Assembly: GCA_002343335.1 (NCBI GenBank)
Contig: DDSI01000131.1
Location: 1 to 12,758, forward strand
Reading direction: 5' to 3'
Source: Bacteriovoracaceae bacterium UBA2394
GTDB taxonomy: Bacteria > Bdellovibrionota > UBA2394
Length of the DNA: 12,758 nt
Shown here: one piece after another, positions 1 through 6,681 of the stretch
How the letters are laid out: each line of letters begins with the position of its first letter
Position numbering within the stretch: position 1 is the stretch's first letter
Made by a program: the position numbers and the translations under genes
Notes under the pieces: generated by a model
What the model was told of the DNA's origin: nothing
The model's database searches: none
Seen by the model: the letters and a program-made list of their open reading frames with translations, nothing else

Positions 1-26
1 TAGCTGTGGGTATCTACGAAAAGTAA
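1..26 (+). CDS. Possible 3' end of rpmH (ribosomal protein L34), partial
   Basis: Reading from base 3, the frame gives A-V-G-I-Y-E-K and then a TAA stop at 24-26. It ends 32 bp before rnpA. L34 proteins commonly end in a basic stretch followed by something like 'LAV' or 'LSV', and rpmH is the usual gene directly before rnpA. The identification rests on position and seven residues only. A chance open frame is the obvious alternative. Confidence 0.3.
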
Positions 27-58
27 CCGAAGCCATCGCCTTCATCGGGAGTTCTGAT

Positions 59-400
59 ATGCGACTGCGTAAGCAGGATCGCCTCATATCCGAGAAAGAT
101 TTTGCAAAGGTCTTTGAAGCGGCGCATTCAAAAGAAAGCGGCCGCATCATTCATCGTCCTCCTTTTATATTGTATCAGCGGAAGACTGACGCAGAGCCTA
201 GAATTGGAGTCAGTATTTCTGGTCGCGTTATGAAACGAGCGCATGAACGCAACCGCGTGCGAAGAATTCTCAAAGAATATTTCCGAAGTGATCGTTCCAA
301 GTTTTCGGGCGATATCGTAATTCGCCTTTCGCATCGGCCGAATGATTTTGCATTCGACTCTGTAACGACACCGCTGGAAGGGCTGAGGCTGCATGAATAG
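59..400 (+). CDS. rnpA: Ribonuclease P protein component
   Basis: This is the small basic protein subunit of RNase P, which assists the catalytic RNA in cutting the 5' leader from precursor tRNAs in the cytoplasm. The 113-residue product is close to the usual 110-120. It opens with the typical 'MRLRKQDRLISEKDFAKVF' type N-terminus, and the diagnostic arginine-rich RNR motif (K-R-A-H-E-R-N-R-V-R-R-I-L-K-E) lies at about residues 60-74. The start at 59 is supported by GGGAG at 47-51 with a 7-base spacer. The frame is open further upstream, but no better start is visible. The 3' end overlaps yidD by 8 bases, an arrangement often seen for this pair and consistent with translational coupling. The gene is probably transcribed together with rpmH, which should lie just upstream. 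Confidence 0.96.
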   Translation: MRLRKQDRLISEKDFAKVFEAAHSKESGRIIHRPPFILYQRKTDAEPRIGVSISGRVMKRAHERNRVRRILKEYFRSDRSKFSGDIVIRLSHRPNDFAFDSVTTPLEGLRLHE

Positions 401-629
401 CGCATTGCGTTATATTTCATTGGGATTTTTGCGAGCATATCAATTCGTAAGCCCACTGCTCCATGCGTTTTCCGATCTCGTCGGAATGCCCCTTCGATGT
501 AAGTTTCCGGTTTCCTGTTCGCACTATGCTGTCGAACAGTTTAGATCACATCCTTTTCAAAAAGCCTTAATTTTAACCCTTAGGCGTCTTGCAGCCTGTT
601 CGCCATTTAGGCGAGAAATGAGCTTATAA
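393..629 (+). CDS. yidD: Membrane protein insertion efficiency factor YidD
   Basis: YidD is a small membrane-associated protein thought to help YidC insert inner-membrane proteins. The 78-residue product has the family core: an amphipathic N-terminus (L-R-A-Y-Q-F-V-S-P-L-L), the cysteine signature C-K-F-P-V-S-C-S-H-Y-A-V-E at about residues 36-48, and L-R-R-L-A-A-C-S-P-F near the end. Two details depart from typical members. An extra stretch (about H-A-F-S-D-L-V-G-M-P) separates the SPLL segment from the first cysteine. The usual glycine-rich 'GG-D-P' ending is replaced by R-R-E-M-S-L. The gene overlaps the rnpA end and stops 4 bp before yidC, matching its role as a partner of that insertase. 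Confidence 0.93.
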   Translation: MNSALRYISLGFLRAYQFVSPLLHAFSDLVGMPLRCKFPVSCSHYAVEQFRSHPFQKALILTLRRLAACSPFRREMSL

Positions 630-633
630 ACCC

Positions 634-2262
634 ATGGATACTCGTACACTCATCGCCATCCTTCTTATTTTCGTCATATACATCGTCTTCCTAAGTCCAA
701 AGCCGAAGCCCATTCAAAACGAAGCGGTGGTCACCAACTCTATTTCAGCGCCTGCGACGGACGCCCCCGCTTTAAAATCGACCGGCACGGCCGTTCAACA
801 AGCCAGTGCCGACACTCGGTTACGTCAGGCCGTCGTCATGATGAAGAATAATCTCATTGAGGTTGCTTTGAACGGCCTTGGCCAAGCTCAAAGAGTCCAA
901 TTTCTTCAGTACGCGATGACTCCCAAGGCAAAGGAGAGAATGGCGGAGACATTTTCAGGAAATGGCCTCAATTCGTCTCAAGTCGAAATTGCGGGTTCTG
1001 TCCTTGAATGGTCCCTGGTGTCTCAAAATGCAACGGAACTGAAGCTGCAAGGGAAAACCAAAGACGGTCTGATTGTTCAGCGAACAATGACTCTTCCAAA
1101 TGATAGCTATTCGCTTAGGACCTCCGACAAGGTGATCAATAGTTCGGGAAAGACCATTCGAACTTCCTTGGCGGTAGATCTTCATCGTTCAAACCTGGTT
1201 CATCAAGAGTCGGGCGGATTTTGGCAACATCTGCTTCACCCGCAGTCGGCGGAGATTCATGAAGCGCTTTATTTCAAAGAGGGAGATGTTACTCGGACTC
1301 CGCTCCAGCAGATGGAAAAAACGGAAGCGATCGATCAGAGCGTGATTACAGCCGCGGGCTACTCGGAAAAGTATTTTTTCTTCGGGCTCGTTCCTACTCA
1401 GTTTTCTTTACAGAGCTATCGACTAGAAAAGAATGCCGACGGCTCATTCGATATGACACTCGTCTCGCCGGAGAAGCAAATCGCTCCCGGAGCGACGGGA
1501 GAGTTTGAGTATGCATTCTACATGGGCCCGAAGAATATTCAGGATTTGCGAAATGCCAACCCAGAGTTGGAGCAAGTGGTGGATTACGGCAGCTGGATTG
1601 GTCCAATCTCTCGCTTTTTACTCGGCATCCTCCATTTCTTTTATAAATGGATTCCCAACTACGGGGTGGGAATCATTCTTCTTACGATTCTAGTGAAGCT
1701 CGCTCTGTATCCCTTGGCATTTAAATCTGCCGTTTCAATGCGAAGACTCCAACAGGTCCAGCCCAAGATGAAGGCCATTCGAGACCGATACAAAGAAGAT
1801 AAAACACGCATGAATGCGGAGATGATGAATCTCTATAAGTCAGAGAAAGTAAATCCTGTGGGAGGCTGCCTTCCTCTTCTGCTTCAAATGCCGGTGTTTT
1901 TTGCTCTCTATCGAGTATTTTTCTCGTCGATTGAATTCAGGCACGCCCCATTTTTTGGATGGATCAGGGATTTGTCCGCACATGACCCCTATTTTGTAAC
2001 TCCGATTTTGATGACGGGCCTTATGTGGCTTCAACAGAAGCTGACGCCCATGCCCCCAGCCATGGAAGAGAATGAAGCCGTCCACATCCAACGACAAATG
2101 ATGAAGTGGATGCCCATTATATTTGGAGCCATCATGATATTCCTGCCCGCGGGCTTAACCCTATACTTCTTGGTCAATGCCATGATTTCGATCGCTCAGC
2201 AGGTCTATTTGAATAAACATCTCAATTTGAGATACCCCCTCGAGCACAAAATCGCGGTATAA
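634..2262 (+). CDS. yidC: Membrane protein insertase YidC (Oxa1 family)
   Basis: YidC inserts and folds inner-membrane proteins, alone or with SecYEG; Fo subunit c of ATP synthase is a classic client. At 542 residues it has the Gram-negative layout: a first membrane segment at residues 5-22, a large periplasmic domain (about 25-325), and then the conserved five-helix core. The core contains G-V-G-I-I-L-L-T-I-L-V-K-L-A-L-Y-P-L, the cytoplasmic coiled hairpin (M-R-R-L-Q-Q-V-Q-P-K-M), N-P-V-G-G-C-L-P-L-L-L-Q-M-P at about 406-419, P-Y-F-V-T-P from 452, and a final hydrophobic region after W492. Lys355 sits where E. coli has the groove arginine (R366), so the positive charge is kept. mnmE starts 8 bp downstream; the frequent partner jag/khpB is missing. 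Confidence 0.97.
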   Translation: MDTRTLIAILLIFVIYIVFLSPKPKPIQNEAVVTNSISAPATDAPALKSTGTAVQQASADTRLRQAVVMMKNNLIEVALNGLGQAQRVQFLQYAMTPKAKERMAETFSGNGLNSSQVEIAGSVLEWSLVSQNATELKLQGKTKDGLIVQRTMTLPNDSYSLRTSDKVINSSGKTIRTSLAVDLHRSNLVHQESGGFWQHLLHPQSAEIHEALYFKEGDVTRTPLQQMEKTEAIDQSVITAAGYSEKYFFFGLVPTQFSLQSYRLEKNADGSFDMTLVSPEKQIAPGATGEFEYAFYMGPKNIQDLRNANPELEQVVDYGSWIGPISRFLLGILHFFYKWIPNYGVGIILLTILVKLALYPLAFKSAVSMRRLQQVQPKMKAIRDRYKEDKTRMNAEMMNLYKSEKVNPVGGCLPLLLQMPVFFALYRVFFSSIEFRHAPFFGWIRDLSAHDPYFVTPILMTGLMWLQQKLTPMPPAMEENEAVHIQRQMMKWMPIIFGAIMIFLPAGLTLYFLVNAMISIAQQVYLNKHLNLRYPLEHKIAV

Positions 2263-2270
2263 GACCCAGC

Positions 2271-3587
2271 ATGATTGAGACAATCTGTGCCTTGGCGACG
2301 CCGCCAGCGAGGGCGGCGTTAGCGCTTATTCGTATTTCGGGTCCAAGTGCACGCTTCGTTATTGAGGCTATGTCTGGTCAGCGCATGTCTCATCGCCATC
2401 CTTTGCTCAGTATTTTGAAAAGACCCGACGGCGCCATTGTCGACGAGGCAGTCGCGACCTTTTTTCAGGGGCCCAACTCATATACAGGAGAGGATTTGGT
2501 GGAAATCACCTGCCACGGAAACCCCATCATCGTGGAAGAAATCATCCGCGAAATTGTTTCACGTGAAACAGTCCGTCCTGCGGAGGCGGGAGAGTTCACA
2601 AGAAGGGCTCTGGCGAATGGAAAGCTCGCCCTTGATCAGGTGGAGGCCCTGGATTTGGTTCTCAATGGGACTTCGAGACGAACCATAGAGTTTGGACTAA
2701 AGGCAAAAATGGAGGGATTGGCGGGCTCGGTTGCAGATGTAAGCGAAAGACTGCTGGACCTCCTCACGCAAGTGGAGTCCCAGCTGGATTTTTCAGACGA
2801 GGAAGTGGGGACGCGGGATTCCAAGGCCCTCGCGGCGAGGGCGAGAGCCCTATCTGAAGAGCTCGCTCGATGGGCCGGGGCATTTTCAGCTTATAAGCAC
2901 CTATTTCAGTCGTGGACCGTATGCCTAGCCGGGCCCGCGAATGTTGGAAAATCGACCCTCTTCAATAAAATTACTCAGACTTCAAAAGCAATCGTCTATG
3001 AGACCCCCGGCACAACTCGAGACCCCATTGAACATGTGGTGGATTGGAATGGCTTTCCCATTCTCTTTATAGATACAGCCGGCGTTAGGGTTAGCGACGA
3101 CCCTGTAGAGAATTTAGGCGTCGAAAGAGCCATGCTGGCAATTAAAAGAGCGGACATCGTCTTATGGATAGATGACCGGGGCAATCCGCCCCCACCCGTA
3201 GTCAAAGAGGTGCTAGCAAAAAAGCGGTGGCTGCCTGTTAGATCCAAGGCAGACCTGAATATTGCCGGCGATTTGGGGGATTGTTTGGCGGTTTCAGCCC
3301 ACTCGGGCGCGGGACTTGAGCGTCTTCACCGGGCCGTGTTGCCAGAAGAGGCCCCCCTTGATGGCATTCCGCATCGTCCACTCTTCTCCGAGCGCCAATA
3401 CCAACTTATTTCATTGGCAGCGGACGACCTTAAGAAGGCGGCTGATCTGATGGACGGCGGCGAGTATTTGGATCTCTGCGGTGAACATATCCGCTCGGCC
3501 GCCAGCCGGGCGCAAGAGCTCACCGGACCGCTTCCAACAGACCGCATTTTGAAAGAAATATTCGCCAGATTTTGCATCGGAAAGTAA
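2271..3587 (+). CDS. mnmE: tRNA modification GTPase MnmE (TrmE)
   Basis: MnmE is a GTPase that works with MnmG to place a (carboxymethyl)aminomethyl group on C5 of wobble U34 in certain tRNAs, using a folate-derived one-carbon unit. The 438 residues contain the N-terminal folate-binding domain, including G-E-F-T-R-R-A-L-A-N-G-K-L. The inserted G domain has G1 GPANVGKST at 221-229, G2 GTTRD at 247-251, G3 DTAG at 268-271 and G4 SKAD at 325-328. The catalytic C-terminal motif C-I-G-K is at 435-438. G4 has Ser in place of the usual Asn of N-K-x-D. The Shine-Dalgarno sequence is weak, suggesting translation linked to yidC 8 bp upstream. A perfect parS site lies inside the coding sequence at codons 95-100. 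Confidence 0.97.
   Translation: MIETICALATPPARAALALIRISGPSARFVIEAMSGQRMSHRHPLLSILKRPDGAIVDEAVATFFQGPNSYTGEDLVEITCHGNPIIVEEIIREIVSRETVRPAEAGEFTRRALANGKLALDQVEALDLVLNGTSRRTIEFGLKAKMEGLAGSVADVSERLLDLLTQVESQLDFSDEEVGTRDSKALAARARALSEELARWAGAFSAYKHLFQSWTVCLAGPANVGKSTLFNKITQTSKAIVYETPGTTRDPIEHVVDWNGFPILFIDTAGVRVSDDPVENLGVERAMLAIKRADIVLWIDDRGNPPPPVVKEVLAKKRWLPVRSKADLNIAGDLGDCLAVSAHSGAGLERLHRAVLPEEAPLDGIPHRPLFSERQYQLISLAADDLKKAADLMDGGEYLDLCGEHIRSAASRAQELTGPLPTDRILKEIFARFCIGK
2555..2570. promoter_or_regulatory. parS site (perfect 16-mer) inside mnmE
   Basis: The sequence is exactly TGTTTCACGTGAAACA, the classic palindromic ParB-binding site shared across bacteria. It lies within the mnmE reading frame and encodes V-S-R-E-T (residues 96-100) plus the last base of codon 95. 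A chance perfect 16-mer in 12.7 kb is very unlikely. Two more sites lie about 1 kb downstream, and parA/parB are about 3 to 4 kb away, so this is almost certainly a functional centromere element. Confidence 0.93.
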
Positions 3588-3596
3588 AAATTGGAA

Positions 3597-3612
3597 TGTT
3601 TCACGTGAAACA
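3597..3612. promoter_or_regulatory. parS site (perfect 16-mer) in the mnmE-mnmG gap
   Basis: A second exact copy of TGTTTCACGTGAAACA begins 10 bases after the mnmE stop codon. It forms a tandem pair with the site at 3628-3643; the two start 31 bp apart, close to three helical turns, so bound ParB dimers would face the same side of the DNA. Confidence 0.95.
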
Positions 3613-3627
3613 CTTAGGTGGGTCCAA

Positions 3628-3643
3628 TGTTTCACGTGAAACG
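3628..3643. promoter_or_regulatory. parS site (15/16 match) abutting the mnmG start
   Basis: The sequence TGTTTCACGTGAAACG differs from the consensus only at the last base. It ends 5 bases before the mnmG ATG at 3649 and so occupies the position where a Shine-Dalgarno sequence would normally be; no clear one is visible. Its spacing from the perfect site upstream supports a designed pair. Confidence 0.9.
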
Positions 3644-3648
3644 CATTT

Positions 3649-5619
3649 ATGAGTGCCGACGTTTACCAAGTGATTGTAGTGGGAGCTGGCCATGCGGGCA
3701 TTGAAGCAGCGGCTGCCTGCAGTCGAATGGGGGTAAAGACCCTTTTGCTGACGATGAACGTGGATCAGATAGGGGCAATGTCCTGCAACCCCGCTGTTGG
3801 AGGCCTTGGAAAGAGCCAGTTGGCCAGAGAGGTTGATGCTCTTGGCGGACATATGTGTCGAGTGGCCGATAAAAGCGCCATGCAATACAGGCTTTTGAAC
3901 GAAAGCAAGGGCCCGGCCGTCCGAGCAACCCGAGTTCAAGTAGATCGGCATGAATATCGGGCCATCATGAAGAATCTGGTGGAATCGCTCGACCATTTGT
4001 CGGTCAAGCAGGGGCAGGTTTCGAAGCTTTTGATTGAAAATGGCAAGCTACTGGGCTGTGCCACCACACTTGGGCAGATTTTCTATGCTCCGAATGTAGT
4101 GATTACGACCGGGACCTTCATGAATGGGAAGGCTCACATCGGAAAGATGAATTTTGCCTCGGGGCGCGCGGGCGAACCGCCGTCGGTGGGTCTGTCGGAT
4201 TACCTTTCGAGCATCGGAATACGGGTCGGGCGGTTAAAGACGGGGACCGTTCCTCGAGTTGATCGCCGAACCATTGATTTTTCTAAGACCGAAGAGCAAA
4301 TTTCCCAAGAATCCTGTCCCCCAATTTCGATTTTTTCAGAAAAGAAGCGCTCGGATTTGGTGAGTGCCCATATCGCGCACACGAATGCCATGACCCATGA
4401 GATCATTCGAAGCTCTTTGGAGGAATCCCCTCTCTATGCGGGAATTATTCAGAGCCGTGGCCCACGTTACTGCCCGTCCGTAGAAGATAAGATAGTTCGA
4501 TTCGCTGATAAAACGAGACACCAAGTATTCTTGGAGCGGGAAGGGCGGCTTACAAACGAGGTGTATGCCGGCGGGCTCTCTACGAGTCTGCCTTATGACT
4601 GCCAACTCGCCTTTCTTCGATCGATTCCTGGGCTTGAGAGAGTTGAAATCATTCGTCCGGGCTACGCGATTGAATACGACTATATAGATGCGACCCAACT
4701 CTCTCTCACTTTAGAGACCAAAGAACTCCCGGGCTTGTTCTTCGCGGGCCAGGTCAATGGAACTTCGGGATATGAGGAAGCCGCCTCCCAAGGAATTTAC
4801 GCTGGGATCAATGCCGCTAGGCGAGCCCAAGAGAAGGAGCCATTCGTATTGTCACGAAGTGAATCCTATATAGGAGTGATGGTCGACGACTTGGTTACCA
4901 AGGGAACGACGGAACCCTATCGAATGTTTACTTCGCGGGCGGAATGGCGACTTCTTCTGCGACAAGACAATGCCGACACTAGGTTGCTGCCGAAGGCGCA
5001 GGGGGTCGGGCTGATCTCCTCCAAAGATTTTGAAAAGTTTGAGGCCCGTCAGCGACAGCGGGCAAATTTGCGCTCACTCATGAACGAAGTGCGACTCACT
5101 CCTACGCCTGAAACAAATGCCAAGCTTGAAGCCATGAATCAGGCTCCGATCAAAACGCTTACCCTCGGCTCTGAGATTTTGCGTAGGCCGGGAATTACTT
5201 ACTCCGATCTCCATCGATTTATGGAAGCATCGCTTGAGACCTTTTCGCCTGACGACCTCTCATTTGTGGAAACGGAAATAAAGTACGAAGGCTACATTCG
5301 TCAGTCAGAAGCGCAGCTCAATCAAATTGGAAGAATGGAGAATTTAAAAATTCCAACGGATTTTCTTTATGAATCTTTAAGCGGCCTGCCGAGGGAATCT
5401 GTGGAGAAGCTTTCTCGAGTGAGACCGATCAACCTAGGACAGGCGTCTCGCATTTCCGGAATCACACCGGCGACCATTTCAGTCCTGGCCATTCACCTCT
5501 CTCGAAAATTGCGAATGAAGCAATCGAGTGCGAAAGGAACTTGCGCAGCAGAAAGAGAATTTGATGTAATTGAGGAAGAGAACATTACGTTGGAAAATCG
5601 AATCGGGGGAAACAACTAG
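3649..5619 (+). CDS. mnmG: tRNA uridine-5-carboxymethylaminomethyl modification enzyme MnmG (GidA)
   Basis: MnmG is the FAD/NADH-dependent partner of MnmE in wobble U34 modification. The FAD-binding G-A-G-H-A-G is at residues 12-17, followed by S-C-N-P-A-V-G-G-L-G-K-S at 45-56. The two conserved cysteines are present: Cys46 and Cys275, the latter in R-G-P-R-Y-C-P-S-V-E-D-K. Further family blocks (T-G-T-F-M-N-G; F-A-G-Q-V-N-G-T-S-G-Y-E-E-A-A-S-Q-G) are intact. At 656 residues it is longer than E. coli MnmG (629), partly because of a tail of about 33 residues (624-656) after the helical MnmE-interacting C-terminal domain. The end of that tail also encodes the parA ribosome binding site. The start codon lacks a clear Shine-Dalgarno sequence because a parS site fills the spot. 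parA begins at the very next base after the stop; rsmG, usually between them, is absent. Confidence 0.97.
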   Translation: MSADVYQVIVVGAGHAGIEAAAACSRMGVKTLLLTMNVDQIGAMSCNPAVGGLGKSQLAREVDALGGHMCRVADKSAMQYRLLNESKGPAVRATRVQVDRHEYRAIMKNLVESLDHLSVKQGQVSKLLIENGKLLGCATTLGQIFYAPNVVITTGTFMNGKAHIGKMNFASGRAGEPPSVGLSDYLSSIGIRVGRLKTGTVPRVDRRTIDFSKTEEQISQESCPPISIFSEKKRSDLVSAHIAHTNAMTHEIIRSSLEESPLYAGIIQSRGPRYCPSVEDKIVRFADKTRHQVFLEREGRLTNEVYAGGLSTSLPYDCQLAFLRSIPGLERVEIIRPGYAIEYDYIDATQLSLTLETKELPGLFFAGQVNGTSGYEEAASQGIYAGINAARRAQEKEPFVLSRSESYIGVMVDDLVTKGTTEPYRMFTSRAEWRLLLRQDNADTRLLPKAQGVGLISSKDFEKFEARQRQRANLRSLMNEVRLTPTPETNAKLEAMNQAPIKTLTLGSEILRRPGITYSDLHRFMEASLETFSPDDLSFVETEIKYEGYIRQSEAQLNQIGRMENLKIPTDFLYESLSGLPRESVEKLSRVRPINLGQASRISGITPATISVLAIHLSRKLRMKQSSAKGTCAAEREFDVIEEENITLENRIGGNN

Positions 5620-6675
5620 ATGCAGACCTCTACCGGGACCAAAAGCCCTAGAGTTGTAGCAGTCGCAAACCAGAAGGGGGGCGTCGGCAAGACAACTACG
5701 GCCGTAAATCTGGCTGCGTGTTTAGCTGCGGGAAAGCGCAAGACGCTGTTGATTGATCTGGATCCGCAAGGCAACGCGAGTGGGGGGCTTGGACTAGATC
5801 GCCACACCTCCTCGACTATTTATGATGTTCTTATTGGCCGTCGCGAATTGAACGAATGCATTCAATCCACGGAAATTCCCGATTTGTTTGTCATTCCATC
5901 CAATCAGAATTTGATCGGTGCGGAAGTCGAATTAATTAACGCAATAAGTCGAGAAAAGAAGCTCAAGATTGCGCTCAAAAAACTTCCAGAAGATTTCGAA
6001 GTTGTGATTTTTGACTGTGCCCCGAGTTTAGGACTGTTGACTATCAACGCGTTCACCGCGAGCGATTCCATTTTGATTCCGACGCAGTGTGAGTACTATG
6101 CGATGGAGGGTCTCGGCCAACTCTTAAGCACATTTCAAATCGTAAAAGATGATATTAATGAGCAGCTTGAAATCGAGGGCGTGCTTTTGACCATGTTTGA
6201 CCCGCGAAATAAGCTGACGCATGAGGTCGTCAAAGAGATGAAATCTCACTTCCCGGAAAAACTTTATGAAACGTTCATTCCGCGAAACGTGAAACTTTCG
6301 GAAAGTCCGAGTTTCGGAAAACCGATTGTGACTTACGATCCGGAGTCGAAGGGATGTCAGGCCTACATCGCTCTTGCGGAGGAGTTTCTACGTCGAAACA
6401 ATATGGGCACGCTAGACATGTCCGCTATTGCGGCGCTGCGTCCTAAAGAAGAGGCCGCCGAACCTGTTGTGGAAGCTCAAGAGACCAGGGTCGAGGCCAT
6501 CGTGCCGGTCGAAGTGACGCCTGTTGAGGAAGTCGTTGCGGTCGCTGAAGAAGCCGCTGTGCCCCGTGAAACCACGGAAGAACCGGTGGTTCAGGCCGAA
6601 CAAGTTTTAGATTCAGTCATAGCGGAAACCGGTGTAGACGCATCAGCCGAAACCGATGCTCGAGGGGGAGTGTAG
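5620..6675 (+). CDS. parA: Chromosome partitioning ATPase ParA (Soj) with acidic C-terminal tail
   Basis: ParA is a deviant Walker ATPase that binds DNA nonspecifically as an ATP dimer and is released by ParB, driving segregation of the origin region. The deviant Walker A motif K-G-G-V-G-K-T-T is at residues 19-26, the A' region D-L-D-P-Q-G-N-A-S starts at 46, and the Walker B aspartate is Asp132 in V-V-I-F-D-C-A-P-S. The conserved fold ends near residue 261, the usual end of Soj-type proteins. About 90 further residues follow, rich in Glu, Val, Ala and Pro (about 21 acidic to 5 basic residues by hand count) and probably disordered. GGGGGA at 5605-5610 is well placed for the ATG at 5620, which directly follows the mnmG stop. 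parB starts 6 bp downstream. Confidence 0.96.
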   Translation: MQTSTGTKSPRVVAVANQKGGVGKTTTAVNLAACLAAGKRKTLLIDLDPQGNASGGLGLDRHTSSTIYDVLIGRRELNECIQSTEIPDLFVIPSNQNLIGAEVELINAISREKKLKIALKKLPEDFEVVIFDCAPSLGLLTINAFTASDSILIPTQCEYYAMEGLGQLLSTFQIVKDDINEQLEIEGVLLTMFDPRNKLTHEVVKEMKSHFPEKLYETFIPRNVKLSESPSFGKPIVTYDPESKGCQAYIALAEEFLRRNNMGTLDMSAIAALRPKEEAAEPVVEAQETRVEAIVPVEVTPVEEVVAVAEEAAVPRETTEEPVVQAEQVLDSVIAETGVDASAETDARGGV

Positions 6676-6681
6676 TTTTAT

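Noticed and set aside
5..13. TGTGGGTAT resembling a DnaA box on the reverse strand
   Set aside because: Only 7/9 match, single copy, with no AT-rich region or further boxes; the origin is more likely upstream of the window.
3601..3996. Antisense open frame (131 codons) across the parS pair and the mnmG start
   Set aside because: It mirrors conserved mnmG sequence, has no family features or convincing ribosome binding site, and overlaps the parS sites.
6281..6296. ACGTGAAAC half-site in parA
   Set aside because: Only one half of the palindrome matches (about 10/16), which is not enough for a ParB site.
6558..6573. A 12/16 match to parS inside the parA tail coding region (ending CGTGAAACC)
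   Set aside because: With four mismatches and only one good half-site, about one such match is expected by chance in a window this size; it encodes P-R-E-T and has no phasing with the real sites.
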